A stretch of DNA of 64,000 nucleotides from Actinomadura physcomitrii (GCF_008923205.2 NZ_WBMS02000007.1:62001-126000), one strand, 5' to 3'; shown: positions 8,252-16,851, counted from the stretch's first letter. Made by a program: numbers and translations. The notes: generated from the sequence alone by a model not told the origin.

Positions 8252-9016
8252 ATGCGCGTCGAAGGCATCAGCACACTGGTCACAGGCGGGGCGTCCGGCC
8301 TCGGCCTCGGTACGGCCACCCGGCTGGCGAAGGCCGGAGCCCGCGTGGTCATCGCCGACCTGCCCCGTTCACGCGGCGCGCAGGTCGCGGACGAACTCGG
8401 GGACAACGTGCGGTTCGTGCCCACGGACGTCACGTCGGAGCAGCAACTGCATGCCGCCATCGAGGTGGCCCGCGAGGCCGGCCCGCTCCGTGCTCTAGTG
8501 CACTGCGCCGGCATCGGCCACGCCATCCGTGTCGTCGGACGCGACGGCGAGCCGGGTGACCTTCCGGCATTCGAGCAGGTCGTCCGGGTCAACCTGATCG
8601 GTTCCTACAACGCGCTCCGCCTGGGCGCCGCCGCCATGGCGGCCGGAGAGCCGGTGGACGGCGAACGCGGCGCCATCGTGCTGACCGCGTCGGTGGCCGC
8701 GTTCGAGGGCCAGATCGGCCAGATCGCCTACACCGCCTCCAAGGCCGGCGTCGTCGGCATGACGATCGTGGCGGCCCGCGACCTGGCCTCCAAGCACATC
8801 CGGGTCAACACCATCGCACCCGGCCTGATGGACACGCCCCTGTTCGACTCGCTGCGCGACGACGTCAAGCAGTCACTGGCGGCGTCCATTCCGAACCCGC
8901 AGCGATTCGGGACAACCGACGAATACGCCCAGACCGCGCAGTTCCTTATCGAGAACGCCTACGTCAACGGCGAGACCATCCGGATCGACGGGGCCATCCG
9001 GATGGCCCCGCGCTGA
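8252..9016 (+). CDS. SDR oxidoreductase, 3-hydroxyacyl-CoA dehydrogenase type 2-like
   Basis: 254 residues; ATG at 8252 after GGGAGGCACTAC. Motifs: TGGASGLGLGTA (cofactor), VHCAGIGHA, VLTASVAAFEGQIGQIAYTA with YTASKAG as YxxxK, and NTIAPGLMDTPLF. The insertion AAAMAAGEPVDGERGAIV before the catalytic Ser is the hallmark of HSD17B10-type NAD-dependent 3-hydroxyacyl-CoA dehydrogenases. It would oxidise the 3-hydroxyacyl-CoA formed by the kinase/ACAD pair or by the crotonase at 4042. It shares its promoter interval and operator with the kinase gene and ends at a strong hairpin. Confidence 0.92.
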   Translation: MRVEGISTLVTGGASGLGLGTATRLAKAGARVVIADLPRSRGAQVADELGDNVRFVPTDVTSEQQLHAAIEVAREAGPLRALVHCAGIGHAIRVVGRDGEPGDLPAFEQVVRVNLIGSYNALRLGAAAMAAGEPVDGERGAIVLTASVAAFEGQIGQIAYTASKAGVVGMTIVAARDLASKHIRVNTIAPGLMDTPLFDSLRDDVKQSLAASIPNPQRFGTTDEYAQTAQFLIENAYVNGETIRIDGAIRMAPR

Positions 9017-9030
9017 CACGGCTAAATGGC

Positions 9031-9064
9031 GTGCCCTGGACGCACCGAGGCACGTCCAGGGCAC
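9031..9064 (+). terminator. Hairpin terminator after SDR
   Basis: Perfect 12-bp stem: GTGCCCTGGACG (9031-9042) pairs with CGTCCAGGGCAC (9053-9064) around a 10-base loop, starting 14 bases after the SDR stop. No long U-tract, as is usual in actinomycetes. Confidence 0.75.
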
Positions 9065-9198
9065 GTTAAAGTTCTCACGCAGCTCCAGGCTGCTCTGCGG
9101 AAGAAGCAGCGACATTGTCCGGTCAGGGCCCTGATATGCCCGGCGACCGCACGGACGGGCACGCCATTTTCATGGATGCCTCTATTGGCACCGTTATT

Positions 9199-9450
9199 CT
9201 ACTCACGCTGAAGTGCCAGCCGAATGAGGAGCTCGTTAACCGCGACATGTGAAGGCCTATCCAGGGAGTAGAGGATCGCAGATGCCACGTCGTCAGCGGT
9301 GAGCACCTCGAACGAGCTGTAGTGCTCCTTGACTTGCTCCCGGACCCGGTCATGGGTGATGTGATCAGCGATCTCAGTGGTCACGATCCCGGGCTCGATG
9401 ACCGTGACCCGAACTCCGTACTTGAGCGCCTCCTGCCGCAGCGCCTCGCT
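9199..9450 (-). pseudogene. 3' fragment of an SDR (YdfG-like) gene
   Basis: The minus strand from 9450 reads SEALRQEALKYGVRVTVIEP and continues through GIVTTEIADHI to a stop at 9199-9201 (LLIRLALQRE). This is the C-terminal third of a classical SDR, from the helix after the YxxxK. An in-frame TAG at 9451-9453 and unrelated sequence beyond it replace the cofactor and catalytic domains. With the neighbouring tRNA fragment it marks a rearranged, gene-poor scar. Confidence 0.75.
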
Positions 9451-9649
9451 CTAGAGTCGCAAGGCATCGTGCATTGAACTGCGTGCGGAGACCGTACTCG
9501 CTCGTCTGGCCGGAGAAGTCCAGATATTCGGCATGATGCTTGAGATCAATGAAGAGTTGCTCTACAGATTCGATCTGCTCCAGAGCTACCTTCTTCAACT
9601 GCTCTGCAGGAGGAGACAAGTGACTCCTTCGCCAGTTGGGGGTGTGCAC
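9374..9649 (-). CDS. Small open frame, no recognised family, partly overlapping the SDR remnant
   Basis: 91 codons from a GTG at 9649 without a visible ribosome site. The first ~60 residues (EQLKKVALEQIESVEQLF, HHAEYLDFSGQTSEYGL) look more protein-like than random high-GC frames. The rest reads the SDR remnant in another frame and is not meaningful. It may be the remains of another gene fused at the breakpoint near 9453. Low confidence that it is expressed. Confidence 0.2.
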   Translation of the reverse strand: MHTPNWRRSHLSPPAEQLKKVALEQIESVEQLFIDLKHHAEYLDFSGQTSEYGLRTQFNARCLATLERGAAAGGAQVRSSGHGHRARDRDH

Positions 9650-9813
9650 TAACGCAGTTGCTCAACCAGGCCCCCGGATACACCGAAGAGCGGTGGGCCC
9701 TGCGGGCAACCTCATGCCAGCGCGATGCCGCGTATCCGCGCGAGTCAGGCAGTTAGTCAGTCACCAAGATCAGAAGACCACTCCGCTGCAACTGGAGTGG
9801 CCCGTGACCTGGG

Positions 9814-9855
9814 TGGGCGATACTGGGTTCGAACCAGTGACCTCTTCGGTGTGAA
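9814..9855 (-). pseudogene. 3' part of a tRNA-Val(CAC) gene, candidate integration (att) scar
   Basis: On the minus strand: anticodon loop TTCACAC (9855-9849), 3' stem strand CGAAG, variable region AGGTC, a perfect T-arm (ACTGG/CCAGT around TTCGAAC, 9838-9822), acceptor strand ATCGCCC (9821-9815) and discriminator A. The 5' half (acceptor GGGCGAT, D-arm, 5' anticodon stem) is absent. Elements that integrate into tRNA genes duplicate just this 3' portion, so this is best read as an attL/attR remnant, not a working tRNA. Confidence 0.75.
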
Positions 9856-10509
9856 GCAATCAAGGGAAGTCGATCTTGGTCGATTCGAGTCGGATGGGGA
9901 GCCTCTGACCTGCAAAAACTTCCTGGCAAAGTCGCTGCAAGTCGATGGGAGCCTGAAGGCGTTGGCTCCCGAAACTGGCTCCCGTGCGAGAAGCAGGGAC
10001 AGCGCCAGCCTGCTCATACGAGCATGGCCCGACCGATCCTGAGTTCGTGGGTGATCCGTGGGTACGGATACACGGTGACGCACGTGACAGTATGTCGGCT
10101 GATGTTCGGTCGTCCATGACGATCTCCTCTGATGCGAAGGCGGCCGGGGGGTCGCATCATTGTTCGTGTCGGGGGACGCGCGATGTACCCGCAGTCGGCG
10201 GGGATTCGGCCATATTGCCCCGGCATGTGGCGGAGTGACCCGAGTAGTGGCGGGGTGACCCGAGTCGTTCGCTTACGATCGGCCGCCCCGGTGGCGGGCC
10301 GGTTCGGGTGGCCAGTCCACACCTACCACGCACGCCTCTTCGGCCACTCCCCCAGTTCCGAACGTGCTGGGCGCCTCCGGCATCTGCCGGCAGCTGGGCG
10401 GGCTCACCTCCGGCGTGGACGACACCGAGCCGGGCATCGAGACAGCACACGAGACACGGATCTTCTCAACTCAAGAGCAAATATCGCTAGATGAATATAA
10501 GGTGGCGGG
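9856..10509. other. Gene-poor stretch between tRNA fragment and methyltransferase gene
   Basis: About 650 bases where open frames in several phases are short and show no family motif. The only structure seen is a 20-bp tandem repeat (10227-10266). An AT-rich segment near 10470-10500 (GCTAGATGAATATAAGG) may hold the promoter of the gene at 10510. Base composition is less GC-rich than the flanks, in keeping with a mobile-element scar. Confidence 0.45.
10227..10266. repeat. Two tandem 20-bp units
   Basis: GTGGCGGAGTGACCCGAGTA (10227-10246) is followed directly by GTGGCGGGGTGACCCGAGTC (10247-10266), 18 of 20 identical. Function unknown. Confidence 0.7.
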
Positions 10510-11307
10510 ATGACAGAGGAGAGCGCTCCGCCCTGTGTCGACCTGGAGACTCCGAGCCCGGCAAGGATCTACGATGTCTTCCTCGGCGGTAAGGACAACT
10601 TCGCCGTCGATCGCGCCGCCGCTCAGCTCGCTCTGCAGGCCGGTCCCGATATCCCGCTGGCCGCGCGTGAGAACCGAGCCTTTCTAGGGCGCGCCGTACG
10701 GTTCGCGATCGAGTCGGGGATCCGACAATTCATCGACGTCGGCACCGGGCTGCCGACGCAGGGCAGCGTCCACGAGATCGCACAGTCCCGCGCTCCTGAG
10801 GCGCGCACCGTCTATGTCGACAACGACCCGATCGTGCTGGCGCACGCGCGAGCGTTGCTTTCGCTGTCCGACACCACGACCGTGATCCAAGGGGATCTGC
10901 GTGAACCCCTAACCATCCTTGGTAATCCGCGCCTGCAGGAACTGATCGACTTCCGGCGGCCTGTCGCCGTTTTGATGCTCGCCGTGCTTCACTTCGCCAC
11001 AGACGAGGAGGTACGGGACACGATCGCTGCGTTCCACGAGGCCATGGCCTCCGGGAGCCTACTGGTCATCTCCCACGGTACGCCGGACGGCCACCCCGAG
11101 GATGGCTCCTCCACCGAAGACGCGTGGCGCAACGCCTCGGCGCGAATCCGTGGCCGTAGCCGAGACGAAGTTCAAGCCATGTTCCGCGGCTTCGAGCTGC
11201 TGGAACCAGGCGTCGTCTGGGTGAGCCAGTGGCGACCCGACGACGGAGACGGCGCCGGCACTCGATGGGTGTACTGCGGCGTCGGACGCAAAGAGCGCGG
11301 AGCCTGA
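10510..11307 (+). CDS. SAM-dependent methyltransferase, DUF574/Methyltransf_19 family
   Basis: 265 residues. The N-terminal signature PSPARIYDVFLGGKDNFAVD and the following ARENRAFLGRAVRF are diagnostic of this actinomycete-restricted family. The SAM site is QFIDVGTGLPTQGSVHEIAQ, with VYVDNDPIVLAHARALL as the acidic loop. Many strains carry dozens of copies; substrates are mostly unknown. It stands alone, with a hairpin downstream, next to the scar region, and has no evident link to acyl-CoA metabolism. Confidence 0.92.
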   Translation: MTEESAPPCVDLETPSPARIYDVFLGGKDNFAVDRAAAQLALQAGPDIPLAARENRAFLGRAVRFAIESGIRQFIDVGTGLPTQGSVHEIAQSRAPEARTVYVDNDPIVLAHARALLSLSDTTTVIQGDLREPLTILGNPRLQELIDFRRPVAVLMLAVLHFATDEEVRDTIAAFHEAMASGSLLVISHGTPDGHPEDGSSTEDAWRNASARIRGRSRDEVQAMFRGFELLEPGVVWVSQWRPDDGDGAGTRWVYCGVGRKERGA

Positions 11308-11372
11308 AGGGACCACCGGTTCTGCGCGGCTGTTCGGACGACGGCGACGCCACCGCGCGATTCCCGAAAGTC

Positions 11373-11404
11373 GTGCCTTCCCGCCCGACAGAGCGGGAAG
11401 GCAC
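11373..11404. terminator. Bidirectional hairpin between convergent genes
   Basis: Perfect 12-bp stem GTGCCTTCCCGC (11373-11384) with GCGGGAAGGCAC (11393-11404), 8-base loop, between the methyltransferase and the convergent beta-propeller gene. Confidence 0.7.
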
Positions 11405-11593
11405 GATGACCGCGGGTGAACCGACGCACATCAGCAGAGGACGCCGCGCTGTGCCTCCCGTTTACGGTCACCGAGGCGGCATCTCGACGACCATGCCTCG
11501 GCACCGGAGGGTCCGCTTTTCGAGCCTCGCTGGACCTGCCGTCACGCGATGCCCGCTGACGGTTCCGAAAGATGCCCAGGGAGAGTGCGTGCG

Positions 11594-12697
11594 CTAGGAA
11601 GGTTGGTGCGACACGTTGCCGGGGAACGGCGCGGTCTGGATGGTGGTGACCACCTTGTGGGTGGCCACCGAGAAGACGCGGATGTTGCCCGGGCCTGTCT
11701 TCCAGGTGCCGGAGACCGCCTTCTCGGTGGCGGCCACGCCATCGTCATTGACCGTGTCCGGGCCGCCCTCGCTGACGTAGGCCAACTTCCCGTCGTTGGA
11801 GAAGGTCACCGTCAGCCCCATGCCACTGGTCGGCACGACCGTGGACGAGTAGTCGGCCAGAGAGATCACCGCGACCCCGCCGATGCCCAGCGTCACCCAG
11901 GCCTGCGTGCCGTCAGGGGTGATGGTGACGTACTCGGGGGCGCTCTTGGCCCCGTGGTCGATCGTGGCCAGTCGGGCACCGGTAGCGATATTCGTGGCGG
12001 TCGTCGTCCCGTCGTAGTTGGACGAGAGGAGGGTGCGCCCGTCGGGCGTGACCGCCAGCCATTCGGGCAGATGCCCGGTCGAAAGCGTGTCGAGCCGATT
12101 CCCGGCCGTGTCGAAGACGTACACGTCATCGACGCCGGCGACGTACACCCGCCTTCCGTCGGGGCTGAGCGTCAGCGCGAACGAGTCCTTCACCGGCCAG
12201 GTGCGCACGACCGTGTTCGAGCTGGTGTCGATCACGTACACCGTCGTGTCCCGGCCGGTCGCGCCGAGCCCCTGGTAGCCCACCTCGTACAGGTAGCGGC
12301 CATCGCGGCTCATCGCACCCAGCACCGGCCCGTTGACGTTGACCGACTTGTCGATCTGCCGGGTGCAGGCATTGAGCACCTCGACGGTGCCGCCGCCCCA
12401 GTTGTCGATGTAGACGGTCTTGCCGTCCTTGGAGACGTAGCTGTTGGATGGGCCGTTCAGCCCGGAGATCGATCCGGTCGCCTTCAGCCGCGTGAGGTCC
12501 AGCTCGTACAGGTAGCCGCCGAAGCCGGTCGAGTATCCAGTCGAGGCCAGCTGACTCGCCGGCGGGCACGCCGGCGTGATCTGTGCGGATGTCGCGACGG
12601 TGGTCCTCGTTGACGCTGCCGCGGTGGCCGTGCCCGCTCCGGCCAGCGCCAGGGCGGCCGAGACCGCCGCAACCGACCGTTTCCCGATCTTGCGCAC
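11594..12697 (-). CDS. Secreted YVTN-type beta-propeller protein
   Basis: 367 residues from the GTG at 12697, with GGAGG five bases ahead. An N-terminal signal peptide (KRSVAAVSAALALAGAGTAT, then AAAS) predicts export. The rest is a string of propeller blades: VSKDGKTVYIDNWGGGTVEV, MSRDGRYLYEVG, LSPDGRRVYVAGVDDVYVFD, VTPDGRTLLSSNYDG, ITPDGTQAWVTLG and FSNDGKLAYVSEGG, i.e. about seven repeats. Such proteins bind ligands or surfaces; no catalytic motif is seen. It is transcribed away from the catabolic genes and its role is unknown. Confidence 0.88.
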   Translation of the reverse strand: MRKIGKRSVAAVSAALALAGAGTATAAASTRTTVATSAQITPACPPASQLASTGYSTGFGGYLYELDLTRLKATGSISGLNGPSNSYVSKDGKTVYIDNWGGGTVEVLNACTRQIDKSVNVNGPVLGAMSRDGRYLYEVGYQGLGATGRDTTVYVIDTSSNTVVRTWPVKDSFALTLSPDGRRVYVAGVDDVYVFDTAGNRLDTLSTGHLPEWLAVTPDGRTLLSSNYDGTTTATNIATGARLATIDHGAKSAPEYVTITPDGTQAWVTLGIGGVAVISLADYSSTVVPTSGMGLTVTFSNDGKLAYVSEGGPDTVNDDGVAATEKAVSGTWKTGPGNIRVFSVATHKVVTTIQTAPFPGNVSHQPS

Positions 12698-13217
12698 GTG
12701 ATCCTCCGATCACCGAAGTTGACGTCGGCAGGGCAGAGCCGAGGAGCGTTTCGACCACTCGTTTCTCATGGGCTTCATGACGCGGCAGGCCGGACGAGAC
12801 GTACGCTCGCCGATCGCGCCTGCGGCGGAGATGGTCCCGGAGGGTGCTGGTCATCCTCGTCGTGCCGACGCCGTGTGCCAGGGAAGCTAAGCCTGCGACT
12901 CCGATGTGTCAATGGAGTCAGCGCCCCCGTCCGACCGTTCTGGCGCCCTCGCATGCAGCCTGACCTGGAAGAACGAATCCAAATAAAAAGATAGACAGTT
13001 GAATGATTGAGTTATATTGTCCAGATCCTGAGCGTCGCCGAGGGAGGCCTCGTGTCCGGTTCAGAAGATGGCGGGCCATCCGCGCACACGACACGGCCGA
13101 TTCGAAGCCGGCCTGCTGCTGGTCGCGGCCGAGAAGCCGCCTCGGGCACACCGCGACCGTCGGGGGCAGGCACCATGACACTCCGCCACTGAGCCGGTCC
13201 GTGATGAGGTGAGGTGT
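12698..13217. other. Divergent intergenic region with AT-rich promoter block
   Basis: 520 bases between the beta-propeller (minus) and the hydrolase (plus). The block 12975-13018 is strikingly AT-rich and contains one copy of the 19-bp shared element. The 200 bases after it carry no convincing gene, so the hydrolase mRNA may have a long leader or a second promoter. Confidence 0.5.
13000..13018 (+). promoter_or_regulatory. 19-bp shared element, copy m
   Basis: TGAATGATTGAGTTATATT, 16 of 19 identical to the copy at 20804-20822. It is upstream of the hydrolase/crotonase genes, though 199 bases from the hydrolase start. Confidence 0.55.
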
Positions 13218-14090
13218 ATGCGCTACAACGAGTTCGGATTCTTCGAGGACAACGCTCGGGAGGCAGGACTGCCTTGGACGGGACGCCCGGCGGTGCGGCG
13301 AGAGTTCGTCGATGTCGGTGCCGGCCAGCGCGTGAGCGCCCTGATCTGGGGTGATGGGGCGCCCCGCACCGTGCTGCTGCACGGCGGTGCGCAGAACGCG
13401 CACACATGGGACACCGTCGCCTTGGCTCTCAACCGCCCGCTGATCGCCATCGACCTGCCGGGGCATGGACACTCCGATTGGCGCGAGGACCGGGATTACT
13501 GGCCCGTCCGCAACGCCGAGGCGATCGCCACGGTCATCGAACGCCTCGCTCCAGAGGCCGAAATGGTCGTAGGCATGTCGCTGGGCGGCCTTACGGCGAT
13601 CCGCCTGGCGGCGCGGCACCCTGCGCTAGTGCGGAAGCTCGTCGTGGTGGACGTGACACCGGGCGTCAACCTGGAGAAGGCCGCGCCCATCGCGGCGTTC
13701 GTCGACGGCCCCGAGACGTTCGCTTCCCTGGATGAACTGCTGGAACGGACGATCCGCTTCAACCCGAGCAGGTCGGTCAGCTCGCTGCGCAGGGGGATCA
13801 TGCACAACGCCGGTCGTCGCGAGGACGGCACGTGGCAGTGGCGGTACGACCGCCTCCGGCCTCCGGGAGACCGCCTCGCCTTCGAGGGACTCTGGGACGA
13901 CCTCGCGGCGGTGAAGGTGCCGACGATGCTGGTCCGGGGCTCGCTTTCCGGCGTCGTCTCCCCCGACGACGTCGATCAGTTCTCGCGCCGCGTCCCTCAT
14001 GCACGAGTCGAGACCGTGGAGGGCGCGGGCCACTCGGTCCAAGGTGACAGGCCTGTTGAGCTGGCACGTCTGCTCGATGCCTTCGCCTGA
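13218..14090 (+). CDS. Alpha/beta hydrolase
   Basis: 290 residues from the ATG at 13218, with GAGG eight bases ahead (a GTG at 13209 is also open). Oxyanion strand LLHGGAQNAHTWD, nucleophile elbow GMSLGG (Ser about residue 118) and C-terminal His in VEGAGHSVQGDRPVEL define a classical Ser-His-Asp hydrolase. The family includes C-C bond (meta-cleavage) hydrolases, esterases and lactonases. The neighbouring crotonase and SDR suggest a catabolic role such as ester or lactone opening; the substrate is not readable. Confidence 0.88.
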   Translation: MRYNEFGFFEDNAREAGLPWTGRPAVRREFVDVGAGQRVSALIWGDGAPRTVLLHGGAQNAHTWDTVALALNRPLIAIDLPGHGHSDWREDRDYWPVRNAEAIATVIERLAPEAEMVVGMSLGGLTAIRLAARHPALVRKLVVVDVTPGVNLEKAAPIAAFVDGPETFASLDELLERTIRFNPSRSVSSLRRGIMHNAGRREDGTWQWRYDRLRPPGDRLAFEGLWDDLAAVKVPTMLVRGSLSGVVSPDDVDQFSRRVPHARVETVEGAGHSVQGDRPVELARLLDAFA

Positions 14091-14172
14091 CGGCGGAGAG
14101 CACGGTGGTCCAACGGATGAGGCACCGCCCCACGTCGTCATGCGCCGAAACGACACCTGGCCTAAATATAGA

Positions 14173-14191
14173 TTAATCATTTAACCTAAGC
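14173..14191 (+). promoter_or_regulatory. 19-bp shared element, copy b
   Basis: TTAATCATTTAACCTAAGC, nine bases before the crotonase start at 14200; its core matches the element upstream of the SDR at 32607. It is part of a near-palindrome (14169-14189, arms TAGATTAA and TTAACCTA). Confidence 0.55.
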
Positions 14192-14199
14192 TGAGGGTC

Positions 14200-15006
14200 A
14201 TGCATCAGCTCAAGGGCTTCGGCCCGGCAGTCGGAGCGGACGGTGAGCTGCTCGTTTCCGATCACGAGCACGTCCGCGTCCTCACCATCAACCGACCGCA
14301 TGCCCTGAACGCGATCACGACCGTTCTGGGCGACCGGCTTGGAGACGCCCTGAGTGCGGCGGACGCCGATCCGCACGTGCGGGCCATCGTCATCACCGGA
14401 TCCGGTGAGCGCGCCTTCTGCGCCGGCGGTGATCTGAAGGAGATCGACGCGAGCAGCACTCGGTCCGGCCGCGGGGTGCGCGTCGTGACACGGCTGGTGC
14501 AGCAGCGAATAGCCACCCCGGTCATCGCGGCGGTCAACGGACTCGCCTACGGCGGGGGCTTGGAGCTGATGCTGGGTTGCGACCTCGTCGTCAGTGCCTC
14601 CCATGCCCGGTTCGCCCTTCCCGAAGTGAAACGCGGCCTGCTCGCCAGCGGCGGAGGCCTGGTCCGTCTGCAGGACGTCGTAGGGCAGCGGCGTGCTCTG
14701 CAGATGCTGCTGACCGGAGAGCCGATCGACGCGCCGACCGCCCATGAATGGGGCCTGGTCAACACGCTTGCCCCGCAGGGGGAGGTGCTCGCGACCGCTC
14801 TACGCCTGGCGTCGATCATCGCGGAGAACGCCCCGCTCTCGGTTCGCATGAGCAAGGCCGCGGTCTACGAGACGGCCCGCTTGCCTGAAGCTGAGGCGTG
14901 GGCGCTGACCGCGTCATACCATGCCCGGCTCATCAAGAGCGACGACGCCGTGGAAGGACCGCGCGCGTTCGCCGAGAAGCGTCCGCCGCGCTGGTCAGAG
15001 CGGTGA
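14200..15006 (+). CDS. Enoyl-CoA hydratase/isomerase family protein
   Basis: 268 residues; ATG at 14200 with GAGGG upstream. Crotonase motifs: VLTINRPHALNAITTVLGD, GSGERAFCAGGDLKEID (oxyanion hole) and YGGGLELMLGCDLVVSA. The first catalytic acid is present (FALPEVKRGLLA); the second Glu position reads Gln (ALQMLLTGE). It probably hydrates or isomerises an unsaturated acyl-CoA. It is followed by an SDR and a luciferase-like oxidoreductase in the same direction at short spacing, so the three form a likely operon behind the AT-rich element. Confidence 0.9.
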   Translation: MHQLKGFGPAVGADGELLVSDHEHVRVLTINRPHALNAITTVLGDRLGDALSAADADPHVRAIVITGSGERAFCAGGDLKEIDASSTRSGRGVRVVTRLVQQRIATPVIAAVNGLAYGGGLELMLGCDLVVSASHARFALPEVKRGLLASGGGLVRLQDVVGQRRALQMLLTGEPIDAPTAHEWGLVNTLAPQGEVLATALRLASIIAENAPLSVRMSKAAVYETARLPEAEAWALTASYHARLIKSDDAVEGPRAFAEKRPPRWSER

Positions 15007-15082
15007 GGCACGATCCCCCACGCTCAGCTGGTTCGGGTGTTCGACCAGACGGCGGCATTGGTCGCGGAGATACGGAGGAAGC

Positions 15083-15832
15083 ATGAACGGGCACGACCAG
15101 GTGGCCATCGTCACCGGCGGGACGCGCGGGATCGGTGCCGCCATCACCCGCCTCCTGGCCGCCGACGGCATGCATGTCGTGGCGGTCTTCGCGAAGGACG
15201 ATGAGGCGGCCCGAAGGCTCGCCGAGGAACTGGCGGACGACGGCGCTTCGATATCCGTGCACCGAGGAGATGTGGGCGATCGCGGCTTCTGCTTCGGCCT
15301 GGTCCGCGAAGTCCTGTCCCTCCATGGCCGCGTCGATCATCTGGTGAACAACGCCGGATTCCTGGTGGAGAACAAGGCGAGGGACATGACGCCCCAGGAA
15401 TGGGACGAGGCGCTGAGGGTCAATCTCACTGGCCCCTTCAACCTGGCTCAGGCCGTTCTCGCCCCGATGACCGAACGCCGTTTCGGCCGCATCGTCAACG
15501 TCGGCAGTGTGACGGCCACGATGGGCAACCCGATGGAGGCCGGGTATGCCGCGGCCAAGGCCGGGCTTCTCGGTTTGACGCGTTCGCTGGCACGATCGGC
15601 GGCCCGCAAGGGCGTGACCGTGAACCTGGTGGTCCCCGGCGTCTTCGAGACCGATATGACCAATGCCATGGACTCCGCCGACCAGGAGACCATTCGGTCG
15701 ATGATCCCGCTGGGACGGCGCGGGGACCCGGCGGAACTGGCCCACGCTGTGCGGTTCCTCCTCGACGAGCGCGCCGCCTACATCACCGGCTCGGTGATCA
15801 CTGTGGACGGTGGGCTGAGCATGGGCGCCTGA
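15083..15832 (+). CDS. SDR oxidoreductase, FabG-like
   Basis: 249 residues from the ATG at 15083 behind GGAGG; the open frame reaches further upstream but only as overlap with the crotonase gene. Motifs: TGGTRGIGAAI, LVNNAGFLV, IVNVGSVTATMGNPMEAGYA with YAAAKAG as YxxxK, VVPGVFETDM and the end AYITGSVITVDGGLSMG. All catalytic residues are present. It probably oxidises the hydroxyacyl-CoA produced by the crotonase just upstream. Confidence 0.9.
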   Translation: MNGHDQVAIVTGGTRGIGAAITRLLAADGMHVVAVFAKDDEAARRLAEELADDGASISVHRGDVGDRGFCFGLVREVLSLHGRVDHLVNNAGFLVENKARDMTPQEWDEALRVNLTGPFNLAQAVLAPMTERRFGRIVNVGSVTATMGNPMEAGYAAAKAGLLGLTRSLARSAARKGVTVNLVVPGVFETDMTNAMDSADQETIRSMIPLGRRGDPAELAHAVRFLLDERAAYITGSVITVDGGLSMGA

Positions 15833-15868
15833 CCGGCTCCCGGAGAAGTGGACGTTCGAGGAGGCAGC

Positions 15869-16804
15869 ATGGAGAACGAGATCACGGTGGGCGTGCGCGT
15901 TCCGCACGGATTGTTCAGTGATACCGCGGCCTTGCGGGACTTCGTGGCCGGCGCCGAGGAAGCGGGAATCGATCGGCTCTGCGTCGGCGACCACGTGACC
16001 TTCAAGGGCGGCCAAGGCTTCGACGGCCTCGTGCACGCCACCGCGCTGGCGGCGGTGTCCACCCGGATCACGATCCAGACGGCCGTCTACCTGCTCCCGC
16101 TGCGCCATCCCGTCCCGGTCGCACGCCAGGTCGCGTCCCTGGCAGAGTTCGCTCCGGGGCGTGTGGTGTTCGGTGTCGGCGTCGGGGGCGAGGACCCTGC
16201 GGAGTACCGTGCCTGCGGCGTGGATCCCCGGTCACGGGGGCGGCGGATGAACGAGTCACTCGGCGTGGTCCGAGCGCTGCTCAACGGAGCGGAGGTGACG
16301 GCGTCCGGGGAGTTCTTTCCGCTGGAGGACGTCTGCATCCGTCCGATCCCGTCGAAGCCCGTGCCGATCGTGGTCGGGGGCCGTTCGGAGGCCGCACTGC
16401 GCCGCGTCGCCCTCCACGCGGATGGCTGGCTCGCCTTGTGGGTCAGCCCTGAACGATATGCAAAGGCGTGCACCCAGATCGAAAAGTTGGCGGCGGCCGA
16501 TGGGCCCCGCGCTGACGGCTGGCGGCACGGCATGCACGTCTGGTGCGGGTTCGACCGTTCTCCGGAACAAGCACGCAGCGCGCTGGCCGGCAGCATGGAG
16601 CAGATCTACCGGACTCCCTTCGAGAAGTTCGAACGCTATACCCCGTACGGGACGGCCGAGGATGTGGCGGGCGCCCTGCGAGGGTACGTGCGGGCGGGAT
16701 GCCGGTCGTTCAACCTGATCCCGGGAGACGCCGGCGCGCAGGAGACCATCGAGGGCGCCCGCAGCGTCCGCAAGCTGCTCAACGGCCAGGCACTGGCCGG
16801 ATAG
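15869..16804 (+). CDS. LLM-class (luciferase-like) oxidoreductase, probably F420-dependent
   Basis: 311 residues from the ATG at 15869 after GAGGAGG. TIM-barrel signatures: GIDRLCVGDHVTFKGGQGFD, LLPLRHPVPVARQVASLAEF, GVGGEDPAEYRACGVDPRSR and the cofactor segment KPVPIVVGGRSEAALRRVAL. In high-GC actinomycetes this clade mostly uses F420, in a few cases FMN; the reaction is a hydride transfer. It closes the crotonase/SDR operon and is followed by a strong hairpin. Its substrate is unknown. Confidence 0.88.
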   Translation: MENEITVGVRVPHGLFSDTAALRDFVAGAEEAGIDRLCVGDHVTFKGGQGFDGLVHATALAAVSTRITIQTAVYLLPLRHPVPVARQVASLAEFAPGRVVFGVGVGGEDPAEYRACGVDPRSRGRRMNESLGVVRALLNGAEVTASGEFFPLEDVCIRPIPSKPVPIVVGGRSEAALRRVALHADGWLALWVSPERYAKACTQIEKLAAADGPRADGWRHGMHVWCGFDRSPEQARSALAGSMEQIYRTPFEKFERYTPYGTAEDVAGALRGYVRAGCRSFNLIPGDAGAQETIEGARSVRKLLNGQALAG

Positions 16805-16808
16805 CGAA

Positions 16809-16851
16809 CAGGCGTTGAGGGTCTCCCGACCAGGGAGGTCCTCAACGCCTG
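16809..16851. terminator. Hairpin between convergent units
   Basis: CAGGCGTTGAGG (16809-16820) pairs with CCTCAACGCCTG (16840-16851); the loop can pair further (CTCCC with GGGAG). It separates the 13-16.8 kb operon from the convergent SDR. Confidence 0.75.

Noticed and set aside
9636..9854. Open frame ending WVGDTGFEPVTSSV
   Set aside because: This peptide is the translation of a reversed tRNA T-arm and acceptor; it marks the tRNA fragment, not a protein.
12126..12854. 242-codon minus-strand open frame upstream of the beta-propeller start
   Set aside because: Runs through the propeller gene in another phase; Arg-rich, no motif and no ribosome site.
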